Below are positions 16,933 through 25,925 of a stretch of 64,000 nt of DNA, in pieces. Position numbers and translations under genes: made by a program. Numbering within the stretch: the stretch's first letter is position 1; the number at the start of each line of letters is the position of its first letter. The notes below the pieces were generated by a model. The model was not told where the DNA came from. It saw only the letters and a list, made by a program, of their open reading frames with translations, and made no database searches. Location of the stretch: assembly GCF_024498135.1 (NCBI RefSeq), contig NZ_JANHOH010000001.1, forward strand, positions 1,116,001-1,180,000, written 5' to 3'. This stretch comes from Mucilaginibacter aquariorum. Lineage in GTDB: Bacteria; Bacteroidota; Bacteroidia; Sphingobacteriales; Sphingobacteriaceae.

Positions 16933-18321
16933 ATGTTATTCAATTCTCTTCTGTTTCTTTTATTTTTTTCAATAGTCACGATATCCTACTATCTGCTGCC
17001 GCATAAATTCAGGTGGGCCTGGCTTCTGGCCGCCAGCTGTTATTTTTACATGTACTTTAAGCCAACGTACATTCTCATTATTATTTTTACCATTGTTGTT
17101 GATTACTGTAGCGGCCTCCTGATTCAGCGCTCGCGCGGGAAGACCCGTAAACTGTTTCTTGTTTTAAGTCTTGCGGCAAATATCGGGGTGCTGGCCTTTT
17201 ATAAATATTTTAATTTCCTGGCAGAAAACATAAACATCATTTCACCATTGTTCAACGGGCCGCAATTACCGCTGCTGGATTTTATATTACCCATAGGCCT
17301 GTCATTTCATACTTTCCAGGCTATGAGCTATACGATCGAAGTTTACAGGGGCAATCAAAAGGCCGAAAGACATTTTGGCTTGTATTCTTTGTATGTCATG
17401 TTCTATCCGCAAATGGTGGCCGGGCCTATTGAAAGGCCGCAGCATATCCTGCCGCAGCTGCACAGGGTCAACAAGTTTGCAAGCAAAAACCTGGTAACCG
17501 GATTGTTGTTTATAGCGATCGGCCTGTTTAAAAAAGTGGTGATCGCCGACCGGCTGGGGCTTTACGTCGACCCCGTATTTACCCATCCGCACGGACATTC
17601 ATCGCTTGACCTACTGGTGGCCACTTATTTTTTTGCATTCCAGATTTATTGCGATTTTAGCGGTTATTCTGATATGGCCATCGGTGCGGCGCTGGTCCTG
17701 GGCATCGAACTAATGCAAAATTTCAACCTGCCATATCTTGCAGGTAATCTTGCGGATTTTTGGAAACGCTGGCATATATCACTCTCTACATGGTTCCGCG
17801 ATTATTTGTACATTCCATTGGGGGGCAGTAAAATTAATTTCTCTGTGACATGCATCAACCTTCTCATTGTATTCCTGATAAGCGGCCTGTGGCACGGTGC
17901 AAACTGGAAATACCTGGCCTGGGGCCTAATACATGGCTGCCTGCTGATCGGCTATCAGGTCCTGGGGAAGCTCGGTATACATCTCAAAGGCTTTGCCTTT
18001 TTGAAATGGCTTATCACTTTCAACCTGGTTTGCCTCGCATGGATCTTTTTCAGGGCTTATAACATCACCGACGCTATGTACATTCTCAACAGAATATTTG
18101 CCGGAGGCGATTTCAAATACTCCGCGGGCAAGATCATGTCTGTCAACGAAATAGGCTACTGCGCCCTGATCATTATGGCCTTGCTTTTAGGGGAGGGGTA
18201 CCTTCGGCGTTCCGCTGCCTGCTCCAGCCAAAAAAAACTATTGATAACCGGCGCGTTATGTTGCGCCTGTTATTTATTCGGTGTATTTAACGAGGCGCAA
18301 TTTATCTATTTTCAATTTTGA
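16933..18321 (+). CDS. MBOAT-family membrane O-acyltransferase (AlgI/PatA-like)
   Basis: The 462-residue polytopic protein carries the MBOAT landmarks: YCDFSGYSDMAIG, FWKRWHISLSTWFRDYLYIP and the invariant His in SGLWHGANW. AlgI-like proteins move acetyl groups from the cytoplasm across the membrane for polysaccharide O-acetylation. The stop overlaps the start of an SGNH/AlgJ-like gene by 4 bp. This is the usual partner arrangement, in which the MBOAT hands the acyl group to an exported transferase. Confidence 0.9.
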   Translation: MLFNSLLFLLFFSIVTISYYLLPHKFRWAWLLAASCYFYMYFKPTYILIIIFTIVVDYCSGLLIQRSRGKTRKLFLVLSLAANIGVLAFYKYFNFLAENINIISPLFNGPQLPLLDFILPIGLSFHTFQAMSYTIEVYRGNQKAERHFGLYSLYVMFYPQMVAGPIERPQHILPQLHRVNKFASKNLVTGLLFIAIGLFKKVVIADRLGLYVDPVFTHPHGHSSLDLLVATYFFAFQIYCDFSGYSDMAIGAALVLGIELMQNFNLPYLAGNLADFWKRWHISLSTWFRDYLYIPLGGSKINFSVTCINLLIVFLISGLWHGANWKYLAWGLIHGCLLIGYQVLGKLGIHLKGFAFLKWLITFNLVCLAWIFFRAYNITDAMYILNRIFAGGDFKYSAGKIMSVNEIGYCALIIMALLLGEGYLRRSAACSSQKKLLITGALCCACYLFGVFNEAQFIYFQF

Positions 18322-19421
18322 TGAAAAGGATTGCGGGTATAATTTTATTGGTAATTAGCATCATTATGCTGGTGACGGCCATGAATCAGTCATTTATCAA
18401 TAAAATCAAACAGGAAAAATATTTCGGCCACCTGGACCCGAAACCCACCCGGGATAACCTTATTTACGGCTTTTTATTTACCCATTCCGACAGGTGGCGT
18501 TATGGTGACCTTTACGGTTTGTGTTATCTGCCACAGTATAAATTTGAATTAGAACCCTTTAAGCGGTATAATTTGAAAAAAAAACAAACTTCCACCGGCA
18601 GGATACTCTACATTATCGGCGACAGTTTTTTGGCTGATAAAACGCTTTACGGTGCCTTTGAGGATTTCGACGATGTCATTTTCCTGGACAACCGGTTCCC
18701 ATTCGGACCGGTTATACCGGACCCTACCAAGCAAAATTACCTCGTACTCGAATTTGCGGAACGCAATCTCGTCGGATATGAGCTGAACAAAACCGGGGAA
18801 GCGAAACAGCGCCCGACCGATAAGCCAAATAGTTCTGTTACCACCACAGGGTCAGTAAATAAGCCCGATATATCTATTGCGGAACGCCTAGGTAACGTTA
18901 TTTTCAATAAAGCGCTAAGCCGCAATCTTGAAATGATATTGTTCGACAATAAGATCGCTACCATTTTTAAAGAAACAAAGGCGTCGCTAAATTATTCCTT
19001 GTTTAAAAGAGTTGCCAACGAGGTTGCCGTAAGCACCGATAAAAAACGGTTATTCCTGAATACCACTGTAGATACCGACAGCGTTCAATCTGCGTTCCGG
19101 CACAGACCCAACGCGGAGGTGAACAGCATCAGGCAGAATTTGAGCATAGCAAAAAACTATTACAGCTCCATAGGCTTTAATAAGGTCTTTTTATCTGTGA
19201 TACCGAACCCGGTATCCGTATATGATAACAAAAGAATGACCTATAATCACTTACTGGAACGTATCGAACAGGGTACCGACCTTCCCGTAATATCGATATA
19301 TAATATTTTCAGAACCGATAAGCGCAACTTGTTTTACCGCAGCGATGCCCATTGGAACCCGGACGGTTTTGAAATATGGATTAACGAAACCAATAAAGTT
19401 TTAAAGGCCAATCTTAATTGA
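18318..19421 (+). CDS. AlgJ/AlgX-like SGNH-type acetyltransferase partner of MBOAT
   Basis: The 367-residue protein has an N-terminal transmembrane anchor (about residues 3-22) and an extracytoplasmic domain. It shows an IIGDSF nucleophile-region motif near residue 97 and YRSDAHWNPDGFE near the C-terminus, where SGNH/AlgJ enzymes place the catalytic Asp-His. Both fit an O-acetyltransferase fed by the MBOAT encoded just upstream. Direct transfer to the polysaccharide in the periplasm is inferred from AlgJ/AlgX family knowledge. Confidence 0.75.
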   Translation: MMKRIAGIILLVISIIMLVTAMNQSFINKIKQEKYFGHLDPKPTRDNLIYGFLFTHSDRWRYGDLYGLCYLPQYKFELEPFKRYNLKKKQTSTGRILYIIGDSFLADKTLYGAFEDFDDVIFLDNRFPFGPVIPDPTKQNYLVLEFAERNLVGYELNKTGEAKQRPTDKPNSSVTTTGSVNKPDISIAERLGNVIFNKALSRNLEMILFDNKIATIFKETKASLNYSLFKRVANEVAVSTDKKRLFLNTTVDTDSVQSAFRHRPNAEVNSIRQNLSIAKNYYSSIGFNKVFLSVIPNPVSVYDNKRMTYNHLLERIEQGTDLPVISIYNIFRTDKRNLFYRSDAHWNPDGFEIWINETNKVLKANLN

Positions 19422-20314
19422 TCCCATTTTTTTCCATTATAATCCCCTTATATAATAGCGCTGAAACTTTAGCTGATACGCTCAATAGTATTGCAGGCCA
19501 AAGTTTTAAAAACCACGAACTGATTTTTGTTGACGGCGGGTCTGCAGATAATACCTTAGCAATCATCAGCAGTTTTAGAAGCCGTTACCCGGCAACAACT
19601 GTCAAGGTAATTTCGGAGCCGGATAAAGGGATTTACGATGCTATGAACAAAGGCATCGACATGGCCGCAGGTGAATGGGTTTATTTCATGGGTGGCGATG
19701 ATACCTTTTATTCGCCGGTTGTTTTAGCTGAAGTTTCGGAAGCGATAAAACAGGAGGAGGTCGACCTGGTGTACGGCAACGTATGGGGTGCCCTTTCTGA
19801 AATAAGATATGCTGATGACACCGTATCCAAAGTTTTGTCACGGGGTATCCATCATCAGGGTGTATTTTATAAGCGGCACTTATTTAATTATACGGGCAGA
19901 TACAGTCTTGACTTTAAGATAGCGGCCGATTACCATTTAACGCTCAAGGTGTTCTGTAATGAAGTGTTTAAGACAAGGTATATCAATACCGATATCGCTC
20001 GCTTTGGTGAGGCCGGTCTGAGCTCTACTGCTTACGATTACCGGTTTTTCAGTTATCATTATAAATTCTTAGCGGTTAACAAAGCCACCGGCAAAATAGA
20101 TGATGTATTAAAATGCCTGGATACATCTGTTTATTGCTGCCTGTACCTGGCCAGACAAAAAAAGGATATGCGTTTTGCCTGGGGAAATGTTTTTTATTAT
20201 ATGACAAAACCAAGTGACCTTGGGTTTCCGGCCCGCATTCAGATCCTTTTCAGGATGATCTATTGGAGCTTAAAGCCAGGCCACGTTAACGATAAAACAG
20301 ATGCAACGGCTTAA
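19418..20314 (+). CDS. Glycosyltransferase family 2 (GT-A)
   Basis: The 298-residue protein has a GT-A start FFSIIIPLYNSAETLADTL, then LIFVDGGSADNT, EPDKGIYDAMNKGI and a GGDDTFY metal motif. This combination resembles the WcaA/WcaE-type GT2 branch. The TTG start overlaps the TGA of the gene before (TTGA), suggesting coupled translation. It overlaps the acyltransferase gene that follows by 14 bp. Confidence 0.85.
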   Translation: MIPFFSIIIPLYNSAETLADTLNSIAGQSFKNHELIFVDGGSADNTLAIISSFRSRYPATTVKVISEPDKGIYDAMNKGIDMAAGEWVYFMGGDDTFYSPVVLAEVSEAIKQEEVDLVYGNVWGALSEIRYADDTVSKVLSRGIHHQGVFYKRHLFNYTGRYSLDFKIAADYHLTLKVFCNEVFKTRYINTDIARFGEAGLSSTAYDYRFFSYHYKFLAVNKATGKIDDVLKCLDTSVYCCLYLARQKKDMRFAWGNVFYYMTKPSDLGFPARIQILFRMIYWSLKPGHVNDKTDATA

Positions 20315-21392
20315 ATTTATCGACGCGTTAAGGGGCATTGCCATAATAATGGTTATACTTCATCATTCGCACCCCAATTTTGCAGGTGTAGACAACTATT
20401 TTTTGCCTGTATATTTGGATGATATTTTACAAAACGGGGATAAAGGAGTAACCTTATTCTTTTTAATGAGCGCGTATACACTCTGCCTTTCGTTTGGAAA
20501 AAAGAAAGAAATTGAGTATAAACCGGTACGTAATTATTTCCTGAGGCGGATATTCCGGATAGTGCCGCTTTACTATTTTACCATACTAATGGTATCCCTT
20601 ATCCAAATAAATACCCTTTCGGCCGTTTCTGTGGCAGCCAATGTATTTTTCGTGCACGGGCTTAATCCCAACTGGACCAATTCCACCATACCGGGCGGCT
20701 GGACGATAGGTATTGAAGCGCTTTTTTATCTTCTGTTTCCATTTTTGTTCTACCGGATCAAATCGGTATACGGCGCAATTAATATTACACTTGCTTTTAT
20801 AGTGGCCGCAAAAATTGTGACCAGCGTCATGTCAAAAAATCCTCCCCTGAAGGATGGCGTTTGGTGGAGCGTATTTGTTTATGAAAATATAATTTCACAA
20901 CTCCCCGTATTTTTAATGGGGATTTGTCTATATCACATTTCAAATCACAAATCAGATAGCACACAGCTATTCAAATCGTATAAAACCTATTGCTTTATAG
21001 CCGCTTTAATCCTGGTTCATCTATCAGGTGGCAACTTATTTAAAGCGCATTATCTTTTTGCAATAGCATTTGCGTTCCTGGCTTACGGTCTATCCGTATA
21101 CCCCACATCAATTTTAGTGAATAAATTTACCATTTGGGTAGGGAAATTAAGTTATAGCCTATACCTTGTTCATTTGTTAATTGCCAACTTGCTGGTTAAA
21201 TATAATTTAAACCACTATGGTTCAAATGCGTCCGCCGAAGTATTTATCAGGTTTGCGGTCATATTCTCAGTAAGCGTTTGTATTTCATGGGTTACTTATA
21301 CATTGATCGAGGTGCCCGGCCAGGAACTTGGGACGCGAATTATTAAGAAGTTAGAATCAAAAAGAAAAGTACAGCTTACATTCCCTGCTTAA
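20301..21392 (+). CDS. Acyltransferase family 3 (OafA/YrhL-like) membrane protein
   Basis: The 363-residue protein has about ten hydrophobic segments and the family start FIDALRGIAIIMVILHHSHP with the conserved R-x10-H pattern. The middle WTIGIEALFYLLFPF and YSLYLVHLLIANLL are also typical. These enzymes O-acylate sugars of O-antigens and exopolysaccharides within the membrane. It is the third acyl-decorating system in this locus, after the CatB-like enzyme and the MBOAT/AlgJ pair. Confidence 0.88.
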   Translation: MQRLKFIDALRGIAIIMVILHHSHPNFAGVDNYFLPVYLDDILQNGDKGVTLFFLMSAYTLCLSFGKKKEIEYKPVRNYFLRRIFRIVPLYYFTILMVSLIQINTLSAVSVAANVFFVHGLNPNWTNSTIPGGWTIGIEALFYLLFPFLFYRIKSVYGAINITLAFIVAAKIVTSVMSKNPPLKDGVWWSVFVYENIISQLPVFLMGICLYHISNHKSDSTQLFKSYKTYCFIAALILVHLSGGNLFKAHYLFAIAFAFLAYGLSVYPTSILVNKFTIWVGKLSYSLYLVHLLIANLLVKYNLNHYGSNASAEVFIRFAVIFSVSVCISWVTYTLIEVPGQELGTRIIKKLESKRKVQLTFPA

Positions 21393-21413
21393 TGCAGGAC
21401 AGACCAACTATCA

Positions 21414-22355
21414 TTGATCCGCCGCATTAAAACCGTCTTGTCAACCTTAAGAAAGATCCATAAATATGGCAGTCCATCACATATTTTAGTATTTGGGGAT
21501 TCGCTGGGTGATAATCTTCTGCTTACTATTTTGGCCCGTGAGCTTTTTGAACGGGGATATAAAAACATCTGGATAAAATGCAATCATGCCGAACTTTTCG
21601 AAAATAACCCTTACATTAAACTGGTATTGCCGTTTAACGAGTTACTCTCCGGTCTTGTTTTACGTGCGCTTAACGTAAAAACAACTTACCCCAGGTACAC
21701 TTCCTATGACCAAATTACCGACAGGGACGACATACCCCGGAAACATATTGTTTTAAAAATGGCCGATTCCTTATCGTTAAATGGCCATATTGTTAATAAG
21801 CCAGTTTTTCACCTGACCGATCAGGAAAAATTAAAGGGACAGCTAAAAAAAAATCAGGTCGTCGTCACCACCTCAAGCACGGGAGCACGTTTCCCCATGC
21901 AAAACAAGGAATGGTCAATAGAAAAGTACCAGCAGGTAGTTGATCATCTATGCGAGACTTACAATTTTGTTCAGCTAGGCGCATCTACCGATTCCGCCCT
22001 GAAAAATGTCACAGACCTGCGCGGAAAAACATCCATAAGGGAAACTGCCGCCATACTTAGCAATTCTATGCTCATGATATCACATGTGGGCTTTTTGATG
22101 CACCTGGCAAGAGCGGTTGATTGCAGGTCTGTAATCATTTATGGCGGCCGCGAAAGACCTGATCAGTCGGGTTATGCTTGCTTCGATAACATCTATTCGG
22201 CAGTAGAATGTTCACCGTGCTGGTTACATAACATTTGCCACTACGACAGAAAATGCATGCGACTCATATCGGCAGACAGGGTCATAAATTCCATTTTAGA
22301 TCAGCTTAAACTGGCTGACATGCCTTTGATTGCAAATACACTATATAATGACTGA
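21414..22355 (+). CDS. Glycosyltransferase family 9 (heptosyltransferase-like)
   Basis: The 313-residue protein has ILVFGDSLGDNLLLTILARE as a GT9-like N-terminal strand and loop. Its C-terminal part reads TSSTGARFPMQNKEWS, MLMISHVGFLMHLA and a Cys-rich CSPCWLHNICHYDRKCM, close to the tail of LPS heptosyltransferases. A TTG at 21414 is the likely start since no in-frame ATG precedes the first strand. GT9 enzymes use ADP-heptose or related donors; the donor here is unknown. Confidence 0.78.
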   Translation: MIRRIKTVLSTLRKIHKYGSPSHILVFGDSLGDNLLLTILARELFERGYKNIWIKCNHAELFENNPYIKLVLPFNELLSGLVLRALNVKTTYPRYTSYDQITDRDDIPRKHIVLKMADSLSLNGHIVNKPVFHLTDQEKLKGQLKKNQVVVTTSSTGARFPMQNKEWSIEKYQQVVDHLCETYNFVQLGASTDSALKNVTDLRGKTSIRETAAILSNSMLMISHVGFLMHLARAVDCRSVIIYGGRERPDQSGYACFDNIYSAVECSPCWLHNICHYDRKCMRLISADRVINSILDQLKLADMPLIANTLYND

Positions 22356-23262
22356 ACTTTCGGTAATCCTGTCAACATACAACCCGGATAGTAAAAGGCT
22401 TAACCAGACATTAAATGGTTTAAGGGCGCAAACATTGCCTATCGATGCCTGGGAGCTCAAAATTATCGACAATAATTCTGATACGGATTTTTCGGGCCAA
22501 ATCGATATCTCATGGCACCCGAACAGCTGCATCATAGGCGAACCAAGGCAAGGATTGACTTATGCCCGGTTAAAGGGTTTTATCACTTCGGATAGCGGCA
22601 CCATCGTTATGGTTGACGATGACAATATCCTGGCCGCAGATTATCTTGAACAGGTGCTGAAGATCTTTAAACATCGTCCCAAATTGGGCGCCATAGGCGG
22701 CAAATCGCTGCCTTTGTTTGAAGCAGAGCCACCGGGTTGGCTCGGTGCTTTTTACAGCAACCTTGCACTCCGCGATTTAGGTGAACATATGCTTATTGAA
22801 GAATGGAACAATAACTATCCGGCCTGTGCCCCCATCGGCGCCGGTATGGCGATCAGGAAAACCGCACTGACCACCTACATCGGTAAAATATTATCGGGCC
22901 AAAGCGGCGTAAGCGACAGGATCGGTTCATCATTGAGCTCGGGCGGTGACAATGATATTGTAATAGAAATTTTGAAATCCGGCTGGGATGTTGGCTACTT
23001 TCCCGAACTTGAGTTAAAGCATATTATACCCGCCCAACGGATGCAGGCTGGTTATCTCGCGCGTTTGGTTAATAACACCAATAAGTCATGGGTGCAATTG
23101 CTGCAAAGCCACGGGATAAACCCCTGGCCCCAAATACCGGTATGGGGCGTACGACCCCGGAAAATAAAAGCCTGGTTTACCTGCAAAGCCTGGAAAAGCA
23201 AACCCAATTACATAACCTGGCGTGGCGCCTGCGGTCTGTACGATGGCTTAGCAAACAGTTAA
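22348..23262 (+). CDS. Glycosyltransferase family 2 (GT-A)
   Basis: The ATG at 22348 overlaps the GT9 stop by 8 bp and gives about 304 residues (MTELSVILSTYNPDSKRL). Motifs are IIDNNSDT, EPRQGLTYARLKG and MVDDDNILAADY, followed by IGGKSLP. This resembles the GT2 gene at 13153 in order of motifs and in the DDDN segment, so the two may be distant duplicates. Specificity is unknown. Confidence 0.84.
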   Translation: MTELSVILSTYNPDSKRLNQTLNGLRAQTLPIDAWELKIIDNNSDTDFSGQIDISWHPNSCIIGEPRQGLTYARLKGFITSDSGTIVMVDDDNILAADYLEQVLKIFKHRPKLGAIGGKSLPLFEAEPPGWLGAFYSNLALRDLGEHMLIEEWNNNYPACAPIGAGMAIRKTALTTYIGKILSGQSGVSDRIGSSLSSGGDNDIVIEILKSGWDVGYFPELELKHIIPAQRMQAGYLARLVNNTNKSWVQLLQSHGINPWPQIPVWGVRPRKIKAWFTCKAWKSKPNYITWRGACGLYDGLANS

Positions 23263-23273
23263 TCAAAAGAACA

Positions 23274-24191
23274 GTGCAATCACTTATCGATTTTTTATAT
23301 CGTAACCCAAGGTCGCAACTAAGGACGTTTGGTCGTTTCGGAGGGTATATCAATTACCGGAAGATGATGCACGGACGCAAATTGATGGAAAAGAGATCGG
23401 TTGAGCTGCCTCCAGTGATCTCCAAAAGTGATGGCCTGCCCGTTTATTTTTTAACCGGAAAAAACTATCTGTACCAAACGCTTTACTGCATTCAATCCTT
23501 ATCTGTAACTACAGCAACGCCGTTCAAATTCATTTTGGTCGACGATGGCAGTATGAATGACGCGCTAATGGAAAGGATCCACAGGCAGCTTCCGGGTGCA
23601 GAGATAATTACCCAGTCGCGGATCGGCCGGAACCTGCAAAAATCCTTACCCGCCGACTTATATCCCTGTCTGCATTATAAACGGAAAGTTTACCCTCATA
23701 TCAAAAAACTAACAGATATACACACCATCCCCGGCGGTACCTGGAAGCTGGTGTTGGATTCGGATATGCTTTTTTGGAACAAGCCCGACGAACTGATACA
23801 ATGGCTGACCAAACCGGAGCAACCGCTGCATATGATTGATTGTAGTGACGCTTACGGGTATTCAAAAAAACTTATGGAAGAACTGTCCGGTTCGAAAATA
23901 TCGCCCCTGATAAATGTCGGTGCCATTGGGTTAAACAGCCAGACCATTAACTGGGCCGAACTGGAGACCTGGGTTAAAACCCTGGAAGCACGGGAAGGTA
24001 CAACTTACTATTTAGAGCAGGCACTATCGGCTATGCTGATTGGCAATAGCAGTAGGACTGTGTTACCGGCCGAAAAATATATAGTTAATCCCGATAATGC
24101 CTCAATTGATTACAACAGAGGGGTTTTGCACCATTATGTAGACCTTTCTAAAGAAGGCTACTTTAAAACCTCATGGAAAAAACTGATCTGA
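23274..24191 (+). CDS. Putative GT-A fold glycosyltransferase
   Basis: The frame is open from 23088 but that part overlaps the GT2 gene by 175 bp. The GTG at 23274, 11 bp after that gene, is a plausible start and gives about 305 residues. Key segments are YFLTGKNYLYQTLYCIQSL, FILVDDGSMND and LVLDSDMLFW, the last being a DxD metal-binding motif. This looks like a GT8/GT2-like nucleotide-diphospho-sugar transferase. It overlaps the next gene by 19 bp. Confidence 0.68.
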   Translation: MQSLIDFLYRNPRSQLRTFGRFGGYINYRKMMHGRKLMEKRSVELPPVISKSDGLPVYFLTGKNYLYQTLYCIQSLSVTTATPFKFILVDDGSMNDALMERIHRQLPGAEIITQSRIGRNLQKSLPADLYPCLHYKRKVYPHIKKLTDIHTIPGGTWKLVLDSDMLFWNKPDELIQWLTKPEQPLHMIDCSDAYGYSKKLMEELSGSKISPLINVGAIGLNSQTINWAELETWVKTLEAREGTTYYLEQALSAMLIGNSSRTVLPAEKYIVNPDNASIDYNRGVLHHYVDLSKEGYFKTSWKKLI

Positions 24192-25141
24192 TAAATCCTC
24201 CTTTAGTCTCCGTATGTATCCCGGCTTACAATTGTGAAAAACACATTGGCGAGTGCGTGCAATCCGTATTAAACCAAACCTATAAAAACCTAGAGGTCAT
24301 CATTGTGGATGATGGGTCGACAGACAGGACGCCATCTATATTAGCGGACCTGAAAAATGATCATGTTCGTCTATTCCATCAAAAAAAATCCGGCGCTGCC
24401 GCTGCCCGTAATTTAGCTTACAATAAATCCAGGGGGCAGTTCATAAAATTTTTAGACGGCGATGATATCATCAACCCCGGCATGATAGAAAGCCAGGTCG
24501 AACTGGCCGTTACAAATAACAAATGTATAATTTCGGCGACGTGGGGCCGGTTTTATAACAATGATATCCATACTTTTAAATTTAGCCCGGAAGAATGCTG
24601 GCAAACCTTACCAGCCTGCCAGTGGATTTGTTCTTCCTGGAGAAACGGCCATTCTATGATGCAGCCGGGTATATTCTTACTTCCCCGGCGAATAATTGAG
24701 ACAGCCGGTTACTGGGACGAGGGACTTAGCCTGATCGACGATCTTGATTTTTTCACCCGGGCCATCCTCACATCTCCCTTCGTTATTTTTGATCCAAACG
24801 CAATTTTATATTACCGTTCGGGCAACAGCGGCAGCTTATCGGGTCACAAACATCACCAGGCAGTGCAGTCAGCTTTCAGGTCAATGGACAAAGCCACAAA
24901 AACCCTTTTGGCCATCTGTACCGGGCCGGAAGCCAAAATGGCCTCCGCCAATATCTGGCAACATTTTATTTATACTATTTATCCGCAATACCCAAACCTG
25001 GTCAGCATGGCGCAGGAAAAGATCAACCAACTGGGCGGTTCATCCCTCCCGTTCGTTGCCGGTGGCGTAACAAAAAGGACCGCTTCCCTTATCGGGTGGA
25101 AATTGACAAAGCAACTCAAAAACCTGTTTCGCCTGCCTTAA
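24173..25141 (+). CDS. Glycosyltransferase family 2 (GT-A)
   Basis: The 322-residue protein has a standard GT2 start (VSVCIPAYNCEKHIGECV), VIIVDDGSTDRT, AAARNLAYNKSRG and the metal-binding FLDGDD. The later GLSLIDDLDFFTRAI holds the ED-like catalytic segment. The ATG at 24173 lies inside the end of the previous gene. A 16-bp gap separates it from the FkbM methyltransferase gene. Confidence 0.86.
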   Translation: MEKTDLINPPLVSVCIPAYNCEKHIGECVQSVLNQTYKNLEVIIVDDGSTDRTPSILADLKNDHVRLFHQKKSGAAAARNLAYNKSRGQFIKFLDGDDIINPGMIESQVELAVTNNKCIISATWGRFYNNDIHTFKFSPEECWQTLPACQWICSSWRNGHSMMQPGIFLLPRRIIETAGYWDEGLSLIDDLDFFTRAILTSPFVIFDPNAILYYRSGNSGSLSGHKHHQAVQSAFRSMDKATKTLLAICTGPEAKMASANIWQHFIYTIYPQYPNLVSMAQEKINQLGGSSLPFVAGGVTKRTASLIGWKLTKQLKNLFRLP

Positions 25142-25157
25142 CATTATATATACCGCG

Positions 25158-25925
25158 ATGAACCTCTCCCTTCTTTATAATCCTTACAAACTCCTTGAAA
25201 GGTTAGCGATCGAGTTAACCAGAAAACGAAGGCTCGGCAAACTAAAAAATAAACCGGGCGCCCGCCTTCAGCTCGGCCATATTGATACGCTTGAACTGCT
25301 CGAAATCATCAAAAAGGACCAAACGATAAACAGCCGGCCGACCATATTCGACATAGGCAGCAATACCGGCACCTGGACCTTACTTGCAAAATCCATTTGG
25401 GCATCGGCTACCATACATGCATTTGAGCCACTTGCTGAACACGTCAACGCCTTTAAAGACAATTGCATTGCTTTGGAGTCTGTTTTTCTGCACCAGTACT
25501 GCGTGGGCAGCACGGACAAAACAGCTATACTGAATATTTCCAGTTATTCCGATTCCTCAAGCCTGCTTGATGCCACCCCTTTAGAATTTGAGCATTTCAG
25601 GATCAAAAAAGAAAAGGAGCAAAGTGTGGAAGTCAAACGGCTTGATCGCCAGATAGATGAGCAGGCGCTTCCCGCGCCGGAGATCATCAAACTGGATATC
25701 CAGGGATTTGAACTTGAAGCGCTCAAAGGTATCGGTACTTGGTTACACGCGGTAAAATATATCATTTGCGAAGTTTCATTTAAAGAATACTATTATGGCC
25801 AGGCGCAGTTTTTAGACATAGCCGGCTATTTATCAGGCTATGGGTTTCAGCTCTTTGCATTTGGCAATAATACACCCGTCGGCGCAGAGCTGAACCAGAT
25901 AGATGTTCTTTTTAAACGCATTTAA
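25158..25925 (+). CDS. FkbM-family methyltransferase
   Basis: The 255-residue protein has a class I SAM-binding start IFDIGSNTGTWTLL, an acidic EPLAEHVNAF segment and IIKLDIQGFELEALKGI, which together mark FkbM enzymes. They O-methylate sugars in polysaccharides and antibiotics. Its stop overlaps the ATG of the following gene by 1 bp (TAATG). It probably adds an O-methyl group to one residue of the glycan. Confidence 0.85.
   Translation: MNLSLLYNPYKLLERLAIELTRKRRLGKLKNKPGARLQLGHIDTLELLEIIKKDQTINSRPTIFDIGSNTGTWTLLAKSIWASATIHAFEPLAEHVNAFKDNCIALESVFLHQYCVGSTDKTAILNISSYSDSSSLLDATPLEFEHFRIKKEKEQSVEVKRLDRQIDEQALPAPEIIKLDIQGFELEALKGIGTWLHAVKYIICEVSFKEYYYGQAQFLDIAGYLSGYGFQLFAFGNNTPVGAELNQIDVLFKRI

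Noticed and set aside
23088..23273. Start of the DxD transferase at 23088
   Set aside because: It would overlap 175 bp of a well-supported GT2 gene and the extra residues look like shadow translation; 23274 (GTG) is preferred.
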